This document shows, piece by piece, positions 58,801 to 64,000 of a stretch of 64,000 nt of DNA (the stretch's first letter is position 1; every line of letters begins with the position of its first letter). The notes beneath the pieces are model-generated. The model saw nothing but the letters and a program-made list of their open reading frames with translations. It was not told the DNA's origin and ran no database searches. The position numbers and the translations under genes are program-made. The stretch is from Homarus americanus (Eukaryota > Arthropoda > Malacostraca > Decapoda > Nephropidae), in NCBI RefSeq assembly GCF_018991925.1, contig NW_024748849.1, positions 364,501-428,500 on the forward strand. Direction: 5' to 3'.

Positions 58801-59208
58801 AACAATTAATAAACCAATATACACAGTGCCAGTACGTAAACCACACAGATACTGTACAGTGCTTTGTATGTTTAATGTTTTACTAGTCCTCAAGTTGTTT
58901 ACTGACACCAAGCTTTACACACACAACCTCTGTATCACAGATGTACACACTATAAAGAATCATCTCTCTTTACTAACAGGAGACAGAGACACACACCTGG
59001 GCCAGCCTCTGTGACACCAGCTCAAGAAACACCAGCCTTGTAGTTAACGACTTGCTTCCGCTGCTGGGCCGGGCAGGTTCCTCTATATCGTCCGGGAGAA
59101 GGTTGTAGTCGGCCACCACGTAGTCATTATGTAGGGACTGGTCTTCGGGGAAGTAATCCGTGGTGATTGGCAGACACGCAGGCAGAGTCAAACTTTTCCA
59201 GTCAACAC
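33008..59208 (-). CDS. DEPDC5: DEPDC5/Iml1, GATOR1 complex subunit, 3' part (15 exons; 5' end outside window)
   Basis: Fifteen minus-strand exons with AG/GT borders and compatible phases encode about 839 codons. In order: the SHEN-like region (GVDWKSLTLPACLPITTDYF, EYRLSIGRIFHKI, NHLDNYICYRG, LKFWRFRVLLVP, EGFLRFVE), a low-complexity linker, the DEP domain (FTFVADATAWVCERVEGATT, KMLKSELICHASGD) and the C-terminal domain (NNRSDRIEWGHL, DPLRGPILIPLNVACL, QYVHVTG, YMLTKRW, ending in TAG). In animals this protein is the largest subunit of GATOR1, with NPRL2 and NPRL3, the GTPase-activating complex for RagA/B that turns mTORC1 off when amino acids are scarce, on lysosomes. The human protein is about 1600 residues, so roughly the first 700 lie beyond 64000. 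The DEP exon contains an apparent 1-nt deletion. Introns reach about 6 kb and are full of mobile elements. Confidence 0.95.
33520..34175 (+). repeat. Long interspersed repeat of unknown class, copy A
   Basis: Same order of matching blocks as 47025-47805: 'ggaggttggcaatt', 'ggatcaatataattcttaat', 'gtgttacagtgg', 'agtataggagttgagcatt', 'tatttacctaataatcaatt', 'atattgtccaggaggttagt'. No coding potential. Sits in the last intron of DEPDC5. Confidence 0.8.
34180..36116. other. DEPDC5 last intron, nothing recognised
   Basis: AT-rich. A 99-codon minus ORF at 35582-35881 has a hydrophobic, AT-driven composition and no motif. I see no exon with phase and conservation. Confidence 0.5.
36117..36209 (-). 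CDS. DEPDC5: DEPDC5 exon w14 (probable, phase-0 cassette)
   Basis: 93 nt, 31 codons between CTTATAG and GTTTGT, phase 0 on both sides. It encodes ADYLYGVSSPHVEYFHRLIA and ends SEKQ, which would precede PGFLW of the last exon, like the CEERVGYNW stretch of vertebrate DEPDC5. Because it is symmetric it could be skipped without changing frame. The protein segment itself is not one I recognise. Confidence 0.65.
36372..36620. repeat. Degenerate MITE fragment, partner of 30385-30595
   Basis: Inverted match to the 30.4-30.6 kb fragment (gctctccaatagccggaatt, aaatttgcttgca-like). It abuts the SINE. Confidence 0.5.
36700..37100 (+). mobile_element. tRNA-derived SINE
   Basis: Opens with a tRNA-like head: A-box-like 'tggtggtagagtggta' near 36713 and B box 'gggttcaattcccgg' near 36760. 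A body of about 300 bp follows, containing 'ctagcagtaaagtaggtacc', a common motif of decapod SINE bodies in my memory, and a poly(A) tail at 37080-37099. This is the RNA polymerase III SINE plan. Target duplications were not identified. Confidence 0.8.
37303..37425. repeat. Interspersed repeat, copy B
   Basis: Direct-orientation partner of 30223-30372 (agacatcttcaggtcat, gacccactaatcccccaccc). Confidence 0.65.
37541..38000 (-). pseudogene. Second LINE endonuclease fragment
   Basis: Minus-strand frame with GLGFAVRNTILYKVPETPI, LFSIYTPTLDAD and VIILGDFNARVGTDFNLWDG, the EEP endonuclease of a related but different LINE. It continues upstream in broken frames (GYTF.WKGYPEDQ) to about 38000. No reverse transcriptase follows. 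Inside a DEPDC5 intron, sense with the gene. Confidence 0.85.
38668..39496. mobile_element. TA-flanked MITE (Tigger-type), 829 bp
   Basis: Ends CAGTAGAATCCTGATTAT and, inverted, CAATAGAATCCCGGTTAT (15/18). TA flanks at 38666-38667 and 39497-39498. Internal sequence is related to 56293-56815 in inverted orientation. No transposase. Confidence 0.78.
40160..41183 (+). mobile_element. MULE-type DNA transposon relic with inverted repeats
   Basis: Left and right ends are related inverted repeats rich in 'attgggccatg' and 'catttgggccatgg'. The 10-mer catccttgtg occurs at both borders (40150-40159 and 41184-41193), compatible with a 9-10-bp Mutator-type target duplication. Inside, scrambled frames encode the C-terminal part of a FLYWCH/MULE-type transposase: FHPVYSPVDELAFLPPEEVK (about 40420), MPPMFPP...MFQVTLDNQPTTN (about 40640) and KQVKKAYDKLQGYLWNLGLD (about 40860). 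These follow the order of the family's post-catalytic region. Stop codons and frame changes disable it. Confidence 0.72.
41489..41546. repeat. (CT)n and (CA)n microsatellites
   Basis: A CT run at about 41489-41510 is followed by a CA run at about 41527-41546. Confidence 0.9.
41980..42186 (-). CDS. DEPDC5: DEPDC5 exon w13
   Basis: 207 nt, 69 codons, between TTACATTAG and GTAAAG. Encodes EAILERFGFVPYVTETHS and QNQYVHVTGNMFVMIHSPG, matching EAIAHRFGFV and PQYIHVTG. Confidence 0.96.
42300..42400. repeat. Degenerate AACTTA/AACCT tract
   Basis: 'aacttaacctaacttaaacc' and similar 5-6-bp units, related to the CCTAA-type tracts elsewhere in the window. Confidence 0.65.
42527..42558. repeat. (CA)n microsatellite
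   Basis: About 14 CA units in a DEPDC5 intron. Confidence 0.95.
43404..43616 (-). CDS. DEPDC5: DEPDC5 exon w12
   Basis: 213 nt, 71 codons, between GTCAACAG and GTAGAG. Encodes MMTWQRKAQSCGLYLFPVPS, DPLRGPILIPLNVACL and WGRRMHLFQ, among the best conserved parts of the C-terminal domain. Confidence 0.96.
43972..44129 (-). CDS. DEPDC5: DEPDC5 exon w11
   Basis: 158 nt; the acceptor after GTGCTTCAG was chosen because it alone keeps phase with w10. Encodes LYRIGLLDLDCNNRSDRIEW and FEVIIQWLCATGTIVTDL, matching LDVDVNNRTDRLEW...FEIKLHWMAVTAAVL. The donor is GTAGGT. Confidence 0.93.
44345..44480. repeat. 33-bp tandem repeat, about 4 copies
   Basis: 'aggtgtgaggcatcacagac' plus 'aatgttcccacaa' repeats. 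In DEPDC5 intron w10-w11, just upstream of exon w11. Confidence 0.88.
45379..45564 (-). CDS. DEPDC5: DEPDC5 exon w10
   Basis: 186 nt, phase 1 start after TGTTACAG, phase 1 end before GTAAGT. Encodes DQDQVNSDPCTYRSEWHEVE and a Pro-rich stretch ending FPWKGRF, the variable segment between DEP and the C-terminal domain. Confidence 0.82.
45768..45870. repeat. About 30-bp tandem repeat, 3-4 copies
   Basis: 'taccacaacaaccatcacac' plus 'acactccagg' repeats, ending 5 bp from exon w9's donor side. Confidence 0.85.
45875..45974 (-). CDS. DEPDC5: DEPDC5 exon w9 (DEP domain, 3' half)
   Basis: 100 nt, 33 codons plus one base, between TTTTTTTCAG and GTTAGT. Encodes KMLKSELICHASGDRQHAFV and HGFFLYYI, matching KMLEEQLITHASG...FIYGFYFYKI of the DEP domain. 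Confidence 0.93.
46055..46800. mobile_element. TA-flanked MITE (Tigger-type), about 745 bp
   Basis: Left end CAGTGACCTCGTTTATGAAC, right end inverted TAGTGGTCTCGTTAACGAAC. Internal 'cgattaacgaac' motifs are typical of pogo-like element ends. TA at 46053-46054. No coding region. Confidence 0.7.
46800..46853. repeat. (AT)n microsatellite
   Basis: About 27 AT units abutting the right end of the preceding MITE. Confidence 0.95.
47025..47805 (+). repeat. Long interspersed repeat of unknown class, copy B
   Basis: Direct-orientation partner of 33520-34175, longer by an internal segment (47210-47510). Ends with 'atattgtccaggaggttagt'. In DEPDC5 intron w8-w9. Confidence 0.8.
48312..48503 (-). CDS. 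DEPDC5: DEPDC5 exon w8 (DEP domain, 5' half) with apparent 1-nt frameshift
   Basis: 192 nt between TTTTTCTATCAG and GTGAGA. The incoming phase gives EAKKVNMNSPLVEIVELNVT and then a TGA at 48439-48437. The DEP-domain residues (VKGVSLLKQAGLPAFTFVAD...EGATTEVVAVELLQ) are encoded one frame over, and that frame joins the next exon correctly. One missing base around 48440-48455 would explain it. No AG acceptor in the exon restores the frame. Either an assembly error or a real disabling mutation. Confidence 0.9.
49019..49194 (-). CDS. DEPDC5: DEPDC5 exon w7 (linker)
   Basis: 176 nt, 58 codons plus two bases, between TATTGTCAG and GTGAGT. Encodes NVAAFRERLGSNRVMERPRP and an acidic end VEPEEENKEEG. 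CpG-rich relative to its intron. Confidence 0.82.
49565..50131. mobile_element. Tigger-type MITE, about 565 bp
   Basis: Inverted ends: left agtatactctcgac..., right in reverse complement acagtattctctcaattt. Internal 'cgatttagtgga' and 'taacgaactctcg' motifs recur in inverted form. No coding region. Confidence 0.65.
50472..50765. repeat. 46-bp minisatellite, six full copies
   Basis: Near-identical units start at 50472, 50518, 50564, 50610, 50656 and 50702, with a partial seventh. The unit is 'actaacatacagaagttact' plus 'gtacctgtactttatactgt' plus 'acctac'. In DEPDC5 intron w6-w7. Confidence 0.95.
51043..51663. mobile_element. TA-flanked MITE (Tigger-type), about 620 bp
   Basis: Inverted ends tacagtacaggcaataacca and tactgtacaagcaatgaccg, both continuing ttatacga; about 24 of 28 positions match. 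TA at 51041-51042 and 51664-51665. No transposase. Confidence 0.82.
51838..52008 (-). CDS. DEPDC5: DEPDC5 exon w6 (linker)
   Basis: 171 nt, 57 codons in phase 0, between CTTGCAG and GTATAC. Encodes a Gly-rich start (KAGGSGKVGGVYGNIGRRHS) and a Ser/Thr-rich run. Not conserved, as expected for the linker between SHEN and DEP. Phase and splice sites support it. Confidence 0.78.
52009..54060. other. DEPDC5 intron w5-w6, distal part; nothing recognised
   Basis: Small ORFs at 52253-52632 and 53383-53574 have no motif or splice support. There is no conserved exon by eye. Confidence 0.5.
54061..54370. repeat. Degenerate CCTAA/AACCT array, about 310 bp
   Basis: Runs of 'cctaacc', 'aacctaacctgacctatcct' and variants with substitutions, a long eroded pentanucleotide array resembling arthropod telomere DNA in complement. 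Confidence 0.72.
55958..56038 (-). CDS. DEPDC5: DEPDC5 exon w5
   Basis: 81 nt, 27 codons, between CTCACAG and GTGAGT. Encodes TIEGFLRFVEITVHRLKRP, the counterpart of DGFVRFVEGLNRIRRR in vertebrates. Confidence 0.92.
56293..56815. mobile_element. TA-flanked MITE (Tigger-type), 523 bp
   Basis: Inverted ends CAGTAGAATCCCGGTTATCT and CAGTAGAATCACAGTTATCC, 21 of 24 matching. TA at 56291-56292 and 56816-56817. Same family as 38668-39496, opposite orientation. No transposase. Confidence 0.88.
57230..57361 (-). CDS. DEPDC5: DEPDC5 exon w4
   Basis: 132 nt, 44 codons in phase 0, between CCTTTCAG and GTATTG. Encodes PLKFWRFRVLLVPDC (conserved LKFWRTRFLLLP-type) and CDIYNQLTLEEQQ. Confidence 0.95.
58115..58292 (-). 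CDS. DEPDC5: DEPDC5 exon w3
   Basis: 178 nt between TGTTTCAG and GTATGG. Encodes HPYPQLKRQYKYRFQAPD and RLETYMWNHLDNYICYRGES, aligning with the conserved W-N-x-LD-x-YIC block. Confidence 0.95.
58546..58757 (-). CDS. DEPDC5: DEPDC5 exon w2
   Basis: 212 nt, phase 0 start after TTTTTAG, phase 2 end before GTGAGC. Encodes GFQMIMLPEKNP, a variable Ser/Arg stretch, then EYRLSIGRIFHKILLYGSTI, matching the conserved EYWLSMGRTFHK-type block. Confidence 0.95.
58997..59208 (-). CDS. DEPDC5: DEPDC5 exon w1 (first in window)
   Basis: 212 nt, acceptor CCCTCAAG, donor GTGTGT. Two bases complete a codon, then 70 codons: VDWKSLTLPACLPITTDYFP through FLELVSQRLAQ. This strongly conserved block begins the SHEN region. 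Confidence 0.95.
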
Positions 59209-59574
59209 CTTGAGGGTATGAGTAACAGTTCATAGTGATGATAAACAAAAATGATTATCTCTCCACATACCAACAGTAAAGTAACTGAGGAATAAGTTTC
59301 TCCAGATTTTATTTATAAGAAATATATATTTTCACTGTTACAGAGTCCAAGACACAATATAAAGTTACCTTAATGTTTACTACTGTATTGAAAACCAAAG
59401 CATTAAATACTGTACACTCTTTATATGCATGAAGATACAGTAAGTGTACATGTTAGCCCCAGAGAATGTTAGCGTCTAGTCATAATTAATGCTGAATTGG
59501 GCTTGCAAGCTCAGTGGAAGACTAAAAACAAAATTAACAAATATTGCATAAAAGTAATACATAAAACAACAAGC

Positions 59575-59707
<133 letters not shown>

Positions 59708-60800
59708 TAAGCAAAGTGTTAATTGCAAAACAACAAAAGTGAACATGTCACTCAATTCTATTATCTGATGGTAACTATTGAACAGTGCAGTACAGTTGCC
59801 TCTCCATGAACGCACCACAGCCTGGGGGGGTGTGAGGGATCGGGTACAAGATGTGGCAATCCAGCACTGTAGTTTAGGCTGAATGAATGGGTGTGAAACA
59901 GTGTACAGTACATGTAAATACCCTGTTTCATACACACAATAAAGGAGATCAACAAACCCTGCAATATGTGTTGTGTAGCATTGTTGTGTAGCCACAACCG
60001 AGTCACTAGGACTGAACTGCAGTACGGGGAACAGGCAAACACAGTAATCCACAGTTTCATGCCCATGAATGTGAATATAGCGCTGCATTGCCACATCTCG
60101 TATCTGTGATATCCATCCCTCACACACTCCCAGGCCATGGCATGTGGAGACAACTGTACTTTATATTGGGGATCTTTTCCTATCTAATAGATCCTCCAGT
60201 GTAAGTCAGAGTCAAGAAATATCTCACATTCCATCATAAACACCTCACACACTCCCTCACTCCACATCAACTCCATTTCTTGTACTCATACACACCCTGC
60301 CTGCTCATCCTCCCACTGTGATTACTCTCTATACAGTCATGCCATCCATATCACTAAATAAAATAGTGCAGTGTATACCCCACACTGTCTAGTTACAATA
60401 CAGTGCTTGTTTACCTGCATTGTCTACCGTCTATACATTGTTCACCTGCCCTGTCTAATGGAAAGAAACACCTAATGTCTTTGTTGGTTATACTTGGTAG
60501 AATTGCCTTATTGTTTTCCATTGTTTGTACTATGCCCACACTCTCAACAACTCTAGATCTATTTGAAAGTGTAAACCTGAATGGTCAATGTACACTGAAC
60601 GCCTATATACTCTACATGATGAATCAGCGTAAACCTGCCTGACGATTTTACACAATATCTATTTTTCCACGATTCAATACTTTACTTTATTCCAATTATC
60701 CAGTTTCTGTATTTCCAGAGCACCTACACTCCTCACCTCAACTGTTTAGTTTACATTACATCATCTAACACATCACTCCATCATCCAACACTTCCTTAAC

Positions 60801-60900
60801 CCAGACCTTAACCCATCACAACCTTAACCCACGACAACCTTTACACAGACCTTAACCCATCACAGCCTTAACCCACGACAACCTTATCCCAGACCTTAAG
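60801..60900. repeat. 44-bp tandem duplication, about 2.2 copies
   Basis: 'cagaccttaacccatcacaa' plus 'ccttaacccacgacaacctt' recurs at 60802, 60845 and (partial) 60890. Confidence 0.8.
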
Positions 60901-61852
60901 CACCACAAATCTTCCTCGACTCATCAGTAAAGTGTGTAAAACTGTCACAGCAGAATACAGAATTTCTGCAATTAAATTTTTATCAACGAACTTGGCCTAC
61001 AACACTGTGTTTACATATGCAAGTATACTGAACTGGGGATATGTCGAAGTTGTTGACCAAAGAAAAGCTTTAAATATCAGAATTACTGATAAATTCACTT
61101 CCTCATAATGTACTGTACTATATTTCCTCCCAACCATAATTAATATATACAAGGTATTAAAAAAAAAGTTCAATAAATATTAATAACTCCTTCACAGATA
61201 CAGTACGGTATTGTCTACATATCATATTACTTGTTTTGTTTCATCATCCCACAGTGAGTTCAACAGTTTAAGGCACAATTTAATGTTTGTGACTTATATC
61301 ATGTTAGAAAAAAAAAGTCATGACTAACTTGCTTACCCTTCCAATGAGGCAGGGTTACCCTTCAATAGGTGTGAGGTGGCGTACAGTACTGGCAGCTAAC
61401 TTCCAATTCTTCCGCAATTTAGTTTTTACATAACTGTCATCATCTTACACTCCTGCTCCTTATTTATGACTTGTATATCATCACACTTACTGCTTAACAT
61501 CCTCCTACTCCAGCTGTCTCCCGAACACCCTGCATCCTGGCAAACCTTTTACCTGACATACACACCCACTCATGCACAAACAACTTCTTTCATCAGGAAT
61601 AAAGACCATCTCACTCTGAGTACACTTTGAAATGTATAAAACAGTTTAGTTCCACTGTTGTTTTTCCCTACAGGTGTCACTGAAATGAACAGTTGAATTA
61701 TTAATGTCCATATCTGGATATCATAAAAAAATATTCAAATCCATGTGTGCCAACCGGTGCATGTGTGAGTGAGTGCACATGCATCTCTAATTGTGCTTTT
61801 ATATGAATATGTCTACTTACACTGCATTAGAGTAAGTGTTCCAGAAGTGATA

Positions 61853-62060
61853 TACAGCCACTCTCTTTTTCTTCTCAGCACCACAAAACTCTCACTTTTA
61901 AGCTTGCCAGCCATTTTAAAGGGAATTACAAACGAAAATTTTGTCAGTACACAGCGCAATCACTAACGTCGGGACTCTAAAATACGTAATTTGAAAAATT
62001 GTTGGAACGACTGGGGCGGTCGTATGTCCGGGAGGTCGTAAGTCGAGGAGTGGCTGTATA
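61853..62060. mobile_element. Short inverted-repeat element (possible MITE)
   Basis: Both ends read tacagccactc inward. The right end continues into 'ctcgacttacgacctcccgg' in reverse complement, a pattern of pogo-like ends. Only about 12 bp match, so weak. Confidence 0.4.
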
Positions 62061-63398
62061 GTTGAGTGTGTGCACATGTGTAAGAAAATATATTGACACA
62101 TACAAAGGAGAAGAACAATTGCTGTTACAAAATGAACTACAATAACTTGGAGGTGGAGAAAATGCTTTCCTTCATAGAGGTAAGTTGCTAATAGAAGTAA
62201 CTAATGTTATATCAAAAATTAAAACTGCCACAGTTCAATACTTAATCCACTGACAGTTTCAACCCTTGGTAATCATACATTCAGTTTTGTCAGGTGGTGC
62301 GGTGACAGCTTCTGAAGTGTGCCACAGGGGGGAGTACATTTCTATACACTACATAACTAAACATTGAGGGTGACAGTGGCAGTGTCCACACAAAGCACAT
62401 AAAAGAGTGAGTGACGGCTTGCTAAGGCTACTTCTGGCCACTACTAGTGAGGGACGTTGGACCACACTAACTTAAACCGGTGCACGAATGCTCAAATAAA
62501 AGCCATCCTACCTCAGTCCAAGCCTTAGTTTGAAACAGTTTAAAATGTTCTGTTTCAAATGGGTTGGTACGGTAGGTGTTTTAAATGGCACGGAAGTAGT
62601 TGAACCACCTACTGCTTTAACTCTTCAGCCTAACTATGTACTGTATATATAGTATAGTACAGTACTTCTTCACTTACAGTATGTAAATTATGCTAATACC
62701 TTTTCTTGACATCCTTGAATTTTTTTTAATACAGTACTTTTGAATAGTTTTGCAACATGTCATCGTTTTTCACAACAATAAAATATCGTACAAAAGCTCA
62801 CAAATAATTACATCTGTTCATCAAAATTTGGCTTTGATTTGTGTAATTTGGTCTCAAGTAGATTTCTTAACTGATTTTTTTGAGTTAATGTCATTTTGGT
62901 GGGAAATATCTTATCTGTGAGCCACAAATGGTCCAAAAGTGTTGTATATAAACTTGGGTTAAAAACACATTCGACAAAACAATAGTGAATTGACGATGCA
63001 GTAGAACTCACAAGGAAAAATGGAGAATTAATTCTGAATTCCATTTTATGACCAAGTCTGGACAAAGTGACTTATGATACAGCTCACCAAAGTCTCTGGG
63101 TGGAAAGGCTAAGACACCCTGAACACAAAAGTTGGGAGCTAATATTATACATGGATTAGATTTTACTTTCCTGTTTTAACCTTCAAAAGGGCTTTTAGAA
63201 GCACGAGCTACTGCTGAAAGTTGAAGGTTAATGAGCAACAGTTGGCCTTCCACTTGCTCAGTTAGATTTAGCTATAATGTACACCATAAAAACAAGTCAA
63301 TTAACCTCTAAACAAACTCAAAAAGACCATTAGGCAAAATCAACTTGTGTAATAATATGCCAACTGCAAAAGGCGAAGGTGTGAAATAGAGGCTACAA

Positions 63399-63947
63399 GT
63401 GAGCTGCAGGGACCTAACCTTACATGTACCCCACTACTACAGGAGTCGAAACTCTAATGGTGAGCTGCAGGGACCTAACCTTACATGTACCCCACTACAG
63501 GAGTCAACTCTTATGGTGAGCTGCAGGGAACTAACCTTACATGTACCCCACTACAGGAGTCAACTCTTATGGTGAGCTGCAGGGAACTAACCTTACATGT
63601 ACCCCACTACAGGAGTCAACTCTTATGGTGAGCTGCAGGGAACTAACCTTACATGTACCCCACTACAGGAGTCAACTCTTATGGTGAGCTGCAGGGAACT
63701 AACCTTACATGTACCCCACTACAGGAGTCAACTCTTATGGTGAGCTGCAGGGAACTAACCTTACATGTACCCCACTACAGGAGTCAACTCTTATGGTGAG
63801 CTGCAGGGAACTAACCTTACATGTACCCCACTACAGGAGTCAACTCTTATGGTGAGCTGCAGGGAACTAACCTTACATGTACCCCATTACAGGAGTCAAC
63901 TCTTATGGTGAGCTGCAGGGAACTAACCTTACATGTACCCCATTACA
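63399..63947 (+). repeat. 56-bp minisatellite, ten copies, unit with splice-like signals
   Basis: Units start at 63399, 63460, 63516, 63572, 63628, 63684, 63740, 63796, 63852 and 63908. The last eight are almost identical and the first two diverged. On the plus strand each unit contains gtgagc, then ctaac, then ccccactacag, then the 15-mer gagtcaactcttatg. On the minus strand each contains catgtaagg and ttccctgcag. Whether any of these act as splice sites is unknown. Confidence 0.95.
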
Positions 63948-64000
63948 GTACCACAAACTGGCAAAGATAAACGCATCACTGTCTTCTCCTATCCAGCAAG

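Noticed and set aside
62808..63065. 85-codon minus ORF upstream of DEPDC5 exon w1
   Set aside because: It shows no similarity to the expected upstream DEPDC5 region, and no phase-compatible splice sites were found.

Overview
This is a eukaryotic window from a large, repeat-rich animal genome, most likely an arthropod and plausibly a decapod crustacean. The reasons are genes split into many short exons by kilobase introns, dense micro- and minisatellites, several transposon families, and degenerate AACCT/TTAGG-type tracts like the arthropod telomere repeat. The species call is inference. Nothing looks prokaryotic; there is no CRISPR array and no operon.

Two host genes can be rebuilt from phased exons, both on the minus strand. 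(1) 13799-23783 is a complete seven-coding-exon gene. All junctions agree in phase and give 574 aa. Its N-terminus looks like a FAR1/ZSWIM-type (MULE transposase-derived) zinc-binding domain, followed by Ser/Pro-rich and Lys-Pro repeat linkers, a short helical segment and an acidic tail. (2) 33008-59208 is the 3' two-thirds of DEPDC5/Iml1, the GATOR1 subunit that restrains mTORC1. Fifteen exons run from the start of the SHEN region through the DEP domain to the C-terminal domain and stop codon; the 5' exons lie beyond the right edge. The DEP exon carries an apparent 1-nt deletion.

Layout: 1-2273 holds simple sequence, an eight-copy 43-bp minisatellite whose unit carries a perfect X-box palindrome, and a TATA box with a tiny ORF. 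2274-7229 is a Ty3/gypsy LTR retrotransposon with near-identical short LTRs and a 5-bp target duplication, but with broken gag and pol. 7230-13798 has a degenerate short-unit array, a hAT-like fragment, minisatellites and a TA-flanked inverted-repeat element. 13799-24500 is the ZSWIM-like gene, with a Tigger-like transposase relic and three copies of a dispersed repeat in its introns. 24830-30060 holds a hAT-like MITE, a TATA/CpG-rich candidate promoter and a long non-LTR retrotransposon relic (endonuclease, reverse transcriptase, C2H2 tail) on the minus strand. 30060-33007 holds repeats and a MITE. 33008-59208 is DEPDC5, whose introns host a SINE, a second endonuclease relic, a MULE relic with inverted repeats, several Tigger-type MITEs and large tandem repeats. 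59209-64000 is DEPDC5 intron or upstream sequence ending in a ten-copy 56-bp minisatellite whose unit resembles a mini-exon/mini-intron.

The two host genes have no evident functional link. Most of the window's structure comes from successive transposon insertion and tandem-repeat growth around their exons.
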